From NCBI RefSeq assembly GCF_011601345.1, contig NZ_JAAORB010000010.1:25338-89337 (forward strand): a stretch of DNA of 64,000 nt. The letters are read 5' to 3'. A program made the position numbers and the translations under genes. Below are positions 1 through 8,258 of this stretch, piece after piece; position 1 is the first letter of the stretch, and every line of letters begins with the position of its first letter. The notes beneath the pieces were generated by a model that worked only from the letters and a program-made list of their open reading frames with translations, had not been told where the DNA came from and did not search any database. Origin of the DNA: Roseovarius gahaiensis (GTDB lineage Bacteria > Pseudomonadota > Alphaproteobacteria > Rhodobacterales > Rhodobacteraceae).

Positions 1-114
1 CGCAAGGGCAAGGGCTTGTTCATGCCGCTGCGCAAAGCCCTGACCGGGCAGTCGCACGGGCCGGACATGGGGCAGGTCTTGCCGCTGTTGCAAAAGATCA
101 AAGCGCGCGATTAA
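1..114 (+). CDS. gltX: Glutamate--tRNA ligase, C-terminal fragment
   Basis: The first 37 codons of the window are open from base 1 and end at TAA (112-114). The peptide carries the GRKGK..FMPLR..LTG..HGP pattern that closes bacterial glutamyl-tRNA synthetases, the anticodon-binding end of the enzyme that charges tRNA-Glu. The rest of the gene lies upstream of the window. It converges on the DUF2254 gene with only 3 bp between the two stops. The call rests on this short tail only, but the motif is characteristic. Confidence 0.8.
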   Translation, partial: RKGKGLFMPLRKALTGQSHGPDMGQVLPLLQKIKARD

Positions 115-117
115 GCG

Positions 118-1380
118 TCATCGGCCTGTCGCGTCATCGGGGCGGCGCAGGCGGGCCTTTTCGCTGACCAGTGGCAGGGACTTATCGGCGTAGGCGCGGG
201 CGCGCTCGGCCATGTCGTGTGCGGCTTGGGCCAGTGCCTTGTCCGGGCAGGTTGTCAGCGGTTCAAGCGCGGCAAGCAAATGCTGCACCACTTCGATCAT
301 GCCCGCCCCATCACGCGCGATGCTACCATAGGCCTTGTCGATCAGATCCTCGGGGTTTGTGTCGGGCACGAAGATGCGGTCGAATTTCGGCGGCGCATCG
401 TTTAGCGGTGTGTGCACCCAATCCCATAACAGCCCTTGTTGGCGGGCGATCACGTCGATTGCCGTGCCCGGATCGTTGACGCCGGGCGACAAGGCGCGCG
501 ATCCGATTTCGGACAGGACAAGCAAGCCATAGGTGGCATCCTGCTCAAAGGTGCGGGTATCGGCGATGGTCAGGCAGACTTGTACTTTCTTGCGAAGCGC
601 GTCGGACAGGCCTGCCGCATAGGCAATTGGCTGGCCTTGCAAAACATGGGTGCCGGGCGCGCTGTGGATATAGATTTTTGCTTGGCTTTTGCCCAAGGCC
701 GCGCTGAGACGTGGCAGATCTATGAACTGCAAAAACCCCGACCGTGGCGCGCCGATGGGCTGCGCATCATCGGGGATGACCGTATCACGCGTCAGGGGTA
801 AGGCCCGCAAGGCCGGTTCTGATCTGGTTTGCAGCAAGCTGTCGCGCGCCGCGTGTTCGGTTGCGCGCAGGCTGGTGTCCATACTGCTGAGATCGCTTAG
901 GTGATCAATCCAGCGCAGCATGGCTAGAATGACCAGAACCACCACGGCCACGGTAACGGCCATCACCGTCACTGCCGCGCCCGGCCCATGCAGTTGCGCC
1001 TTGAACAGGATGATCGAGGTCAGCGCATAGACAAACGCGCCGATAAACGTGGCCAATACGGTCTGCGTTGTCGTGTCGGCCAGTAGGATTCGGTGCACCC
1101 GCGGGGTGGCCTGTGCGGCCGCCGCGTTATGGGCCGACACCATGACATTCAGTGAAAACGTGCTGACCGCCAGCATGCTGGAGGCCAGTATCGTCAGGAT
1201 CGGCATCACCGCGTCTGGTGTAAATCGCTGGGTCAGCGCGTCCGGGATCACGTTTTCCAAAAAGATTGCCATGGCCGAGGCCACGACGGCCAAAATAGCC
1301 ATCAACGCCACGCGCACCCACAAAAGCCGGCCAAGCCGCAGAAGCATCAAGATGGGTTTGGAGGCTGTCTTGGTTTTCAT
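118..1380 (-). CDS. DUF2254 family integral membrane protein
   Basis: A 420-aa protein. The first ~160 residues hold four hydrophobic segments (near 20-45, 60-85, 105-130 and 135-155), followed by a soluble C-terminal domain. This layout, the SxFSLNVMV-like segment after TM2 and the later GVNDPGTA stretch match the DUF2254 family of predicted inner-membrane proteins, whose function is not established. The ATG at 1380 has an AAGGG-type ribosome-binding site. It is transcribed away from the cyclotransferase-like gene upstream and converges on gltX. Nothing in the context points to a substrate. Confidence 0.8.
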   Translation of the reverse strand: MKTKTASKPILMLLRLGRLLWVRVALMAILAVVASAMAIFLENVIPDALTQRFTPDAVMPILTILASSMLAVSTFSLNVMVSAHNAAAAQATPRVHRILLADTTTQTVLATFIGAFVYALTSIILFKAQLHGPGAAVTVMAVTVAVVVLVILAMLRWIDHLSDLSSMDTSLRATEHAARDSLLQTRSEPALRALPLTRDTVIPDDAQPIGAPRSGFLQFIDLPRLSAALGKSQAKIYIHSAPGTHVLQGQPIAYAAGLSDALRKKVQVCLTIADTRTFEQDATYGLLVLSEIGSRALSPGVNDPGTAIDVIARQQGLLWDWVHTPLNDAPPKFDRIFVPDTNPEDLIDKAYGSIARDGAGMIEVVQHLLAALEPLTTCPDKALAQAAHDMAERARAYADKSLPLVSEKARLRRPDDATGR

Positions 1381-1445
1381 CGCGTGCCCTTGTTTGACGC
1401 GATCATGCCCCAGTGCCGGCGCGTGGTCCAGTGGCCGCGACAGGC

Positions 1446-1976
1446 TTAGTGATGCACAACCCGGATGCGGCGCGCTTGCAATTGCGCGTCGACAAACGCG
1501 CGCTCAACCGGGCTTAACTGGCGATGGCGCGGGTATAGCGGCTTGGCGCGGTCATCCAGCACCGGGGTGTCCCAGCCATCGGTGGTATCGAAAAACCGTG
1601 CTGCGCCCTCTTCGCCGAACTCTCGCAGGTAGCCTTGGACGACCACGTCGATATAGCTCAGCAAGGCGGGGTGGGTGTCGCATGGGGTGTCGTGTTGCCC
1701 CTCGGGGATGGAATATACCGCGATTTGCGGGGCGTGGGGCAGGGTATGGTGTATCTGATGGGCGGCGGGCACGCGATCATACGCAGCCTCGCGCTTGTCC
1801 AGCGCGGCCCAATCCTGCCCCGGCACGGGGGCGATCAGCCCGTCAATTTCACTATCCGCTGCGGGCACGACCGTCAGAAAGGCGACCGGGCGCAATGCAG
1901 TGTGCCGCCAGACCCGCCGCCAGCCGCGCAAACGGGCGCAATGCGTGTCTTGAAAACGATGGGTCTCGCGGTTCAC
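1446..1976 (-). CDS. Gamma-glutamylcyclotransferase (GGCT/AIG2)-like protein, damaged 5' end
   Basis: A protein of about 176 aa from a GTG at 1976. It has the GGCT-fold signature LDKREAAYDRV, whose glutamate (E63 here) aligns with the family's catalytic Glu. The other hallmark, the N-terminal FGYGSL substrate loop, lies just upstream of this start and in frame (FGYGSL then VNRETH), but that reading reaches a stop at 2052-2054 without meeting an ATG, GTG or TTG. The two ATGs at 2006-2008 and 2003-2005 are in the neighbouring frame and would join the gene if one T were added to the T6 run at 1992-1997. The gene is therefore either 5'-frameshifted, affected by a homopolymer error, or started unusually. 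Members of this family release 5-oxoproline from gamma-glutamyl compounds; the exact substrate here is unknown. Confidence 0.6.
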   Translation of the reverse strand: MNRETHRFQDTHCARLRGWRRVWRHTALRPVAFLTVVPAADSEIDGLIAPVPGQDWAALDKREAAYDRVPAAHQIHHTLPHAPQIAVYSIPEGQHDTPCDTHPALLSYIDVVVQGYLREFGEEGAARFFDTTDGWDTPVLDDRAKPLYPRHRQLSPVERAFVDAQLQARRIRVVHH

Positions 1977-2033
1977 AAGGCTGCCATAGCCGAAAAAATA
2001 TGCATCATCGGTATATGTTATTTTTTTTGCCCC

Positions 2034-2047
2034 TTGATCTAAGTCAT
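2034..2047. promoter_or_regulatory. Candidate FNR/Dnr-type binding site
   Basis: TTGATCTAAGTCAT resembles the TTGAT-N4-RTCAA box of FnrL/Dnr regulators and differs from it only in the last base. It sits 60 bp before the NsrR-like gene and close to the 5' end of the divergent cyclotransferase-like gene. It could link the Rrf2 gene to oxygen or nitric-oxide control. This is a pattern match only. Confidence 0.35.
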
Positions 2048-2107
2048 ATCTCTACGGTCGTTTTGTCGTCACGGTGCGCAAAATTCAAGCAGTCGGATCA
2101 ACAGACC

Positions 2108-2560
2108 ATGCGCATTACCAAACGCACCAATATTGCCATTCGCGTCCTGATGTTTTGTGGGGCCAATGCAGGCCGTCTGGTGACCAAATCCGAAATAGCG
2201 GCGTGCTGCAATACCTCGGAAAGCCATCTGGCCCAAGTGATCAATCGTTTGGCGCAGCTGAACTTTCTGCACACCCAACGGGGGCGCTGCGGCGGCATTA
2301 CCTTGGCGCGACCCATGAGTCAGATCGTGATCGGGGACGTGTTTCGACAGCTTGAGTCAAATGTGCCGATTGCCGAATGTTTTGCCGATGTCGACAATAC
2401 GTGCCCCTTGGTTGAGTTCTGCCGTCTGAAACTGGCGATCGCTGACGCAGCCGAAGCGTTTTATGCCCATCTTGATGACGTCACGCTGGATGCATTGGTG
2501 TGTGACAACCAAGAATTGCTGGACGTATTCGTGCCCACGCGCTGCGCAGAACGCGCTTGA
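2108..2560 (+). CDS. nsrR: Rrf2-family transcriptional regulator, NsrR-like
   Basis: A 150-aa regulator starting at the ATG 2108; a much longer upstream open frame is not coding. The N-terminal winged helix begins MRITKRTNIAIRVLM and includes SESHLAQVINRL as recognition helix and the QRGRCGG wing. Three cysteines (C91, C99, C105; C-x7-C-x5-C) are placed as the [2Fe-2S]/[4Fe-4S] ligands of NsrR/IscR-type proteins. NsrR members sense nitric oxide and repress NO-detoxification genes. No hmp or norCB target is visible nearby, so the NsrR assignment within Rrf2 is an inference from N- and C-terminal likeness. A possible FNR-like box lies in its promoter region. Confidence 0.75.
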   Translation: MRITKRTNIAIRVLMFCGANAGRLVTKSEIAACCNTSESHLAQVINRLAQLNFLHTQRGRCGGITLARPMSQIVIGDVFRQLESNVPIAECFADVDNTCPLVEFCRLKLAIADAAEAFYAHLDDVTLDALVCDNQELLDVFVPTRCAERA

Positions 2561-2595
2561 ACTGATCCAAGCGGTATATTAGCGTTTAAGCATCT

Positions 2596-2750
2596 GATCG
2601 GGAGAACCGGATAACCCGGTGCCGAAGGAGCAACCGCCCCGGAAACTCTCAGGCAACAAGGACCGATCTGATAAAACAACTCTGGAGAGTTCCCGCAGTT
2701 GGCGGGACGCCGAAGGGATAGCGATCTCAGGCCAAAGGACAGAGGGGGCA
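2596..2750 (+). promoter_or_regulatory. Tandem glycine riboswitch (gcvT motif)
   Basis: Two consecutive glycine-aptamer cores are readable. Aptamer 1 (about 2596-2671) has GGGAGA, then CGAAGGAGCAA, then AAACTCTCAGGCAA and GGACCGATC. Aptamer 2 (about 2680-2750) has TCTGGAGAG, then CGCCGAAGGGAT, then ATCTCAGGCCAAAGGACAGA. The double arrangement is the classic glycine sensor. It lies about 80 bp before gcvT, so high glycine should switch on the cleavage operon. The expression platform is in 2750-2831; I do not see an obvious intrinsic terminator there, so control may act at translation initiation. Confidence 0.93.
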
Positions 2751-2831
2751 TCGTGGCGCGGCCGAAACGGGTGCGCGAAACCGATGCCGGATTGATCGTT
2801 CAATCAAGCTGGCGCCATTTGGAGAGACCGG

Positions 2832-3959
2832 ATGAGCGACACCCTGCGTAAGACCCCGCTGCATGCGCTGCATGTCGAGTTGGGTGCCAAGATGGTGCCC
2901 TTCGCGGGCTATGACATGCCCGTGCAATACCCTCTTGGCGTGTTGAAGGAACACCAGCACACCCGCGCGTCGGCGGGGTTGTTCGACGTCAGCCACATGG
3001 GCCAAGTGATCGTGCGCGCCACAGGCGGCTATGACGCTGCCGCCCGCGCGACCGAGGTGCTTGTGCCGGTGGACCTGCTGGGCTTGGCGCAAGGGCGGCA
3101 GCGTTATGGGTTTTTCACCAACGATCAGGGCGGCATACTGGATGACCTGATGCTGGCCAATCGCGGGGATCACCTGTTTGTCGTGGTCAATGCCGCCTGC
3201 AAGGACGCTGACATTGCCCATATGCGCGCCGGTCTTGAGGGGTGCGAGGTTGAGGAAATCACCGACCGGGCCTTGTTGGCGCTGCAAGGCCCCGCCGCCG
3301 AGGGTGTTTTGCAGGCCCTCGTGCCGGGTGTGGCCGAGATGAAGTTCATGGATGTTGCCATAGTCGACAGCCGGTTTGGGGAGCTATGGATTTCGCGATC
3401 GGGCTACACGGGCGAGGATGGCTACGAGATTTCCGTGCATGCCGATCAGGCCCAAGGCTTGGCTCGTGCGCTGCTGGCGCATGACGCGGTTGAACCAATC
3501 GGGTTGGGCGCGCGCGACAGTCTGCGGCTTGAGGCTGGGCTGTGCCTGTATGGTCATGACATCGACAGCGGGACCACCCCGGTTGAGGCTGGCCTGACAT
3601 GGGCCATCCAAAAAGTCCGCCGCGCCGGGGGGGCGCGCGCGGGTGGTTTTCCGGGTGCGGGTATCATCCTAGACCAGATCAGCAATGGCGCGCCCCGCAA
3701 ACGCGTGGGTTTACGGCCTGACGGGCGTGCTCCGATGCGCGAGGGCACAGCCCTTTTTACCGATGCCGAAGGCGGCACGCCGATTGGTGCGGTGACATCC
3801 GGCGCGTTTGGCCCGACCTTGGGCGCGCCCATGTCGATGGGCTATGTGCCCGCTGCACTTTCTGCCCCCGGCACCCCGCTTTATGGCGAGGTGCGGGGCA
3901 AACGAATGCCCGTGACAGTGGCCGAACTGCCCTTTGTCCCGGCCAATTTCAAACGTTGA
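2832..3959 (+). CDS. gcvT: Aminomethyltransferase, glycine cleavage T protein
   Basis: A 375-aa T protein. It transfers the methylene group from the aminomethyl-lipoyl arm of GcvH to tetrahydrofolate and releases ammonia. The N-terminus (TPLHALHVELGAKMVPFAGYDMPVQYP) and FDVSHMGQ are diagnostic, and LQGP, SRSGYTGEDGYEI and the late DSLRLEAGLCLYGHD segment mark the folate-binding domain. The length is normal for bacterial GcvT. The ATG at 2832 follows GGAGAG. It is the first gene of gcvT-gcvH-gcvP and lies directly behind the tandem glycine riboswitch. The glycine-rich RRAGGARAGGFPGAG stretch near residue 265 is slightly extended. Confidence 0.96.
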   Translation: MSDTLRKTPLHALHVELGAKMVPFAGYDMPVQYPLGVLKEHQHTRASAGLFDVSHMGQVIVRATGGYDAAARATEVLVPVDLLGLAQGRQRYGFFTNDQGGILDDLMLANRGDHLFVVVNAACKDADIAHMRAGLEGCEVEEITDRALLALQGPAAEGVLQALVPGVAEMKFMDVAIVDSRFGELWISRSGYTGEDGYEISVHADQAQGLARALLAHDAVEPIGLGARDSLRLEAGLCLYGHDIDSGTTPVEAGLTWAIQKVRRAGGARAGGFPGAGIILDQISNGAPRKRVGLRPDGRAPMREGTALFTDAEGGTPIGAVTSGAFGPTLGAPMSMGYVPAALSAPGTPLYGEVRGKRMPVTVAELPFVPANFKR

Positions 3960-3989
3960 CACTCAACCCTGACAACAAGGACGACAAAA

Positions 3990-4349
3990 ATGAAATTCAC
4001 CGAAGATCATGAATGGTTGCTAAGCGACGGCGATGTGGTGGTTGTTGGCATTACCGAACATGCCAGCGAACAGTTGGGCGATGTGGTGTTCGTCGAATTG
4101 CCCGAGGTTGGCACGCAAGTGGCCAAGGGAGACGAGGTTGTGGTGATCGAAAGCGTCAAGGCCGCAAGCGATATCATGGCCCCGATTGACGGTGAAATCA
4201 CCGAAATCAACGACTCGCTGACCGATGACCCCGGCAAGGTGAACGAAGACCCGATGGGCGCGGCGTGGTTTTTCAAGATCAAGCCCACCGATGATGGCCA
4301 GATAGATGGCTACATGGACGAAGACGCCTACAAGGACTTCATTGATTAA
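3990..4349 (+). CDS. gcvH: Glycine cleavage system H protein
   Basis: A 119-aa lipoyl carrier that shuttles the aminomethyl intermediate between GcvP, GcvT and lipoamide dehydrogenase. It opens with [10 protein letters not shown], typical for GcvH, and the lipoylation site is K57 in [13 protein letters not shown]. The length and the acidic C-terminus are normal. It starts 30 bp after gcvT behind an AAGGACGA ribosome-binding region, so it is translated from the same riboswitch-controlled mRNA. No lpd gene is present in the window. Confidence 0.97.
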   Translation: MKFTEDHEWLLSDGDVVVVGITEHASEQLGDVVFVELPEVGTQVAKGDEVVVIESVKAASDIMAPIDGEITEINDSLTDDPGKVNEDPMGAAWFFKIKPTDDGQIDGYMDEDAYKDFID

Positions 4350-4424
4350 CCCTATTGCGGCCCTGCTTGGCTGGCCAAGGGTGCTGGTGGACAGGGCGCT
4401 TTTCTGGAAATGACGAGGATGATC

Positions 4425-7274
4425 ATGCCTTTCACTCCGACAGACTATCTGCCTTACGATTTTGCCAACCGCCGTCACATTGGCCCGTCACCCGAAGAGA
4501 TGGCCGAAATGCTGCGCGCGCTGGAGGCGGACAGCCTTGAGGCCTTGATCGACGACACGGTGCCACGGTCCATCCGGCAAGATACGCCGTTGGATTTCGG
4601 CAAGCCCAAATCCGAACGTGAATTGCTGCACCACATGCGCAATGTGGCCTGCAAGAACAAAGTTCTGACCTCGCTGATCGGGCAGGGCTATCACGGCACG
4701 GTCACGCCGCCCGCGATCCAGCGCAATATCCTTGAAAATCCGGCGTGGTATACCGCCTACACGCCCTATCAGCCGGAAATCAGCCAAGGCCGGCTTGAGG
4801 CGTTGTTGAACTTTCAGACGATGGTCAGCGACCTGACCGGGCTTGAGATCGCCAATGCATCGCTGCTGGATGAGGCCACGGCGGCGGCAGAAGCAATGAC
4901 CATGGCGCAGCGCGTGGCCAAGACGAAGGCCAAGGCGTTTTTTGTCGATGAGAATTGCCATCCGCAGAACATCGCGGTGATGCAGACCCGCGCCGCGCCC
5001 CTGGATATCGAGGTGATCGTTGGCCCGCCCGAGGATATGCAGCCCGACACGGTATTTGGGGCAATCTTCCAATATCCCGGCACCTATGGGCATCTGCGTG
5101 ATTTCAGCGATGAAATGGCCGCATTGCATGAGCACAAGGCGATTGGCATCGTCATCGCCGACCCGCTGGCGCTGACGCTGTTGAAAGAGCCCGGTGCCAT
5201 GGGCGCGGATATCGCCGTCGGCTCAACCCAACGCTTTGGTGTGCCGATGGGCTATGGCGGCCCGCATGCCGCCTATATTGCCACCAAGGACGCCTATAAA
5301 CGTGCCCTGCCGGGGCGGATTGTCGGGGTCAGCGTCGACAGTCACGGCAACCGCGCCTACCGTTTGGCCCTGCAAACCCGCGAGCAGCATATCCGCCGGG
5401 AAAAGGCCACATCGAACGTTTGCACCGCGCAGGCGCTTTTGGCGGTGATGGCGTCGATGTATGCGGTGTTCCATGGCCCCAAGGGGCTGAAGGCCATCGC
5501 GCAACGCATCCACCGTAAAACGCTACGTCTGGCCAAGGGGCTTGAGGCTGCGGGCTTTGACGTGCAACCGGATACGTTCTTTGACACGATCACGGTCGAT
5601 GTGGGGCTGCTCCAGCGTGGCGTGCTACAAGCGGCCGTGCGCGAAGGCATTAACCTGCGCCGGGTGGGCGACACGAAAATCGGCATTACACTGGATGAAC
5701 GCACCCGTTCCGCCACCATCGAATCCGTTTGGCGGGCCTTTGGAATCATCATGGAAGACCAAGATTTCGAGGGCGCGTATCGGATGCCCGACGCAGTGCT
5801 GCGGCAATCCGATTACCTGACGCACCCGGTTTTCCACATGAACCGCGCGGAGACGGAAATGATGCGCTACATGCGCCGTCTGGCCGACCGGGATCTGGCG
5901 CTGGACCGGGCGATGATCCCGCTGGGATCATGCACGATGAAACTCAATTCCGCCGCCGAGATGATGCCCGTCAGCTGGCGTGAGTTTTCCTTGCTGCACC
6001 CCTTCGTGCCTGCCGATCAGGCCGAGGGCTACAAGGAAATGATCGACGATCTGTCCGCCAAGCTATGCGATATCACCGGCTATGCCGCGATTTCGATGCA
6101 GCCTAATTCCGGTGCGCAGGGCGAATATGCGGGGCTTTTGACGATTGCCGCCTATCACCGCGCCAATGGCGAAGGCCATCGCAAAGTCTGTCTGATCCCG
6201 ACCAGCGCGCATGGCACCAACCCGGCCAGTGCGCATATGGTTGGCTGGGATGTCGTGGTGGTCAAATCCGCCGAAAACGGCGATATCGACGTTGAAGACT
6301 TCCGTGCAAAGGCCGAAAAACACTCGGAAAATTTGGCGGGCTGCATGATCACCTATCCGTCAACCCACGGCGTGTTCGAGGAAACCGTGCGCGAGGTGTG
6401 TGATATCACGCACCGGCATGGCGGGCAGGTCTATATCGACGGGGCCAACATGAACGCCATGGTCGGGCTTGCCCGTCCCGGCGACGTGGGCGGCGATGTC
6501 AGCCACCTGAACCTGCATAAAACCTTCTGCATCCCGCACGGGGGCGGCGGCCCCGGCATGGGGCCGATTGGGGTCAAGGCGCATCTGGTGCCGCATTTGC
6601 CCGGCCATCCGTTGACAGGGGGCGAACAGGGGCCGGTGTCGGCGGCGCCTTTCGGCTCGCCTTCGCTTTTGCCGATCTCTTGGGCCTATTGCTTGATGAT
6701 GGGCGGTGAGGGGCTGACGCAAGCGACGCGGGTTGCCATTCTGAACGCCAACTACATCGCCAAGCGGTTGGAGGGGGCGTATGACGTCCTTTACAAAGGG
6801 CCGTCGGGCCGTGTGGCGCATGAATGCATTCTGGATACGCGAACCTTTGAGAAAAGCGCAGGCGTGACGGTGGATGATATCGCCAAACGTCTGGTCGATT
6901 GCGGCTTTCACGCCCCAACCATGAGCTTTCCGGTGCCCGGCACCCTGATGGTTGAGCCCACGGAATCCGAGACCAAGGCCGAGCTGGACCGGTTTTGCGA
7001 TGCCATGCTGGCGATCCGCGAAGAAATTCGCGATATCGAAGAGGGGCATGCGGATCGTGACAACAACCCGCTGAAAAATGCCCCCCACACGGTCGAGGAT
7101 CTGGTGGGCGATTGGGATCGGCCCTACAGCCGCGAACAGGGCTGTTTCCCGCCGGGGGCGTTCCGGGTGGATAAATACTGGCCGCCGGTCAACCGCGTCG
7201 ACAATGTCTATGGCGATCGGCACCTGATCTGCTCGTGTCCGCCGCTTGAGGACTACGCAGAGGCCGCCGAGTAA
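4425..7274 (+). CDS. gcvP: Glycine dehydrogenase (decarboxylating), P protein
   Basis: A 949-aa PLP enzyme that decarboxylates glycine and loads the aminomethyl group onto GcvH. It is a fused P1-P2 type: the N half contains FRRHIGP-like [16 protein letters not shown] and the C half has [24 protein letters not shown] with the PLP-binding lysine. Three in-frame ATGs occur (4410, 4419, 4425). I chose 4425 because GAGG at 4415-4418 is correctly spaced and family members usually begin [22 protein letters not shown]. It is the last gene of the gcv operon and converges on the inositol-monophosphatase-like gene. Confidence 0.95.
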   Translation: MPFTPTDYLPYDFANRRHIGPSPEEMAEMLRALEADSLEALIDDTVPRSIRQDTPLDFGKPKSERELLHHMRNVACKNKVLTSLIGQGYHGTVTPPAIQRNILENPAWYTAYTPYQPEISQGRLEALLNFQTMVSDLTGLEIANASLLDEATAAAEAMTMAQRVAKTKAKAFFVDENCHPQNIAVMQTRAAPLDIEVIVGPPEDMQPDTVFGAIFQYPGTYGHLRDFSDEMAALHEHKAIGIVIADPLALTLLKEPGAMGADIAVGSTQRFGVPMGYGGPHAAYIATKDAYKRALPGRIVGVSVDSHGNRAYRLALQTREQHIRREKATSNVCTAQALLAVMASMYAVFHGPKGLKAIAQRIHRKTLRLAKGLEAAGFDVQPDTFFDTITVDVGLLQRGVLQAAVREGINLRRVGDTKIGITLDERTRSATIESVWRAFGIIMEDQDFEGAYRMPDAVLRQSDYLTHPVFHMNRAETEMMRYMRRLADRDLALDRAMIPLGSCTMKLNSAAEMMPVSWREFSLLHPFVPADQAEGYKEMIDDLSAKLCDITGYAAISMQPNSGAQGEYAGLLTIAAYHRANGEGHRKVCLIPTSAHGTNPASAHMVGWDVVVVKSAENGDIDVEDFRAKAEKHSENLAGCMITYPSTHGVFEETVREVCDITHRHGGQVYIDGANMNAMVGLARPGDVGGDVSHLNLHKTFCIPHGGGGPGMGPIGVKAHLVPHLPGHPLTGGEQGPVSAAPFGSPSLLPISWAYCLMMGGEGLTQATRVAILNANYIAKRLEGAYDVLYKGPSGRVAHECILDTRTFEKSAGVTVDDIAKRLVDCGFHAPTMSFPVPGTLMVEPTESETKAELDRFCDAMLAIREEIRDIEEGHADRDNNPLKNAPHTVEDLVGDWDRPYSREQGCFPPGAFRVDKYWPPVNRVDNVYGDRHLICSCPPLEDYAEAAE

Positions 7275-7325
7275 AGCGCATTGCTCCGCGCCGATCTTCG
7301 GTGCGGGGCATGTCATTTGGGCGGG

Positions 7326-8189
7326 TCAGCCCATCAAAAACGCGAACCTGTCGCGCAGGTGTGTCCAGCTGTCTTCGTTCGGGGCGGCCAGAATATACCC
7401 TTCGGTCAGGTTGGCATTGTAATCGGCCCCATCCAGCATGCGCACCACGCCACCGGCCTGCTGACAGATCATCACGCCCGCGGCGTGATCCCATGGGTTG
7501 AGCGTGCCGGAAATCATGAAATCCATCCCGCCTTGCGCCAAGGTGCGATATTCATGGCACGAACAGCGCAGCATCAGCGTTCGGGCAAACTCGGGCAGGC
7601 AGGCGGCCATCTCGGCCTGTTTGTCCTCGGGCAGCAGATAAAGATGAACATAACCCGACATGTCCGACAGAGCCCCGCCGCGCGCCACCGATAGGGGGCG
7701 ATCCGCGCCGATATTGCGTGACAGATGGGCTTTATTTTCGCTATCGGCGCATATCCAGTCATCCATCACCGGATCGTACAGCAGCCCGAACACCGGATTA
7801 CCAAACCGTGTGACCGACAAGATCACCCCGAACAGGGGCAGGCCATGGGCAAAATTCCATGTGCCATCCACCGGATCAAGGATGATCGCCATTTCCGCAT
7901 CACCGATTTGGTCGCGCAGATCGGGATTTGTGCTGCTGGCCTCTTCGCCGACGACAAGGGCATGCGGGAACATCTGTTGCAGACCGCGCGCCAGCATGGC
8001 TTCGGCGGCGGTGTCGGCCTCGGTTACCAGATCGTAAGGCCCTGATTTCGATGAGATGTCGGAATGCGACAGGTTACGGAAACGCGGCATGATTTCGGCC
8101 CGCGCGGTGCGGCGGACCAGATTGATCAGGCTGGTTTTCTGAGCTTTGCTAAGCGGCGCAGTCAGGGCAATGGGAAGAGAATCGGTCAT
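7326..8189 (-). CDS. Inositol monophosphatase family protein
   Basis: A 287-aa Mg-dependent phosphatase of the IMPase superfamily. The metal-binding motifs are GEEAS, DPVDGTWNF (where SuhB has DPLDGTTNF) and the C-terminal NPWDHAAGVMI. The ATG at 8189 (MTDSLPIA) is preferred to an upstream ATG at 8234 because the family fold starts shortly after it. The substrate is not evident; relatives act on inositol phosphates, histidinol phosphate or PAP. A second, more SuhB-like member lies at 53677-54465, so the window carries two divergent paralogues. It converges on gcvP. Confidence 0.85.
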   Translation of the reverse strand: MTDSLPIALTAPLSKAQKTSLINLVRRTARAEIMPRFRNLSHSDISSKSGPYDLVTEADTAAEAMLARGLQQMFPHALVVGEEASSTNPDLRDQIGDAEMAIILDPVDGTWNFAHGLPLFGVILSVTRFGNPVFGLLYDPVMDDWICADSENKAHLSRNIGADRPLSVARGGALSDMSGYVHLYLLPEDKQAEMAACLPEFARTLMLRCSCHEYRTLAQGGMDFMISGTLNPWDHAAGVMICQQAGGVVRMLDGADYNANLTEGYILAAPNEDSWTHLRDRFAFLMG

Positions 8190-8258
8190 CGGTCGGGCCT
8201 TGAACGTAGAGGGGTTGACCCCATTGACTGCCACCGGACAAGGCGAATGACAATGCGT

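Noticed and set aside
1049..2560. A 503-codon plus-strand open frame covering the NsrR-like gene
   Set aside because: Only the part from 2108 has family sequence. The rest is antisense to the DUF2254 and cyclotransferase-like genes.
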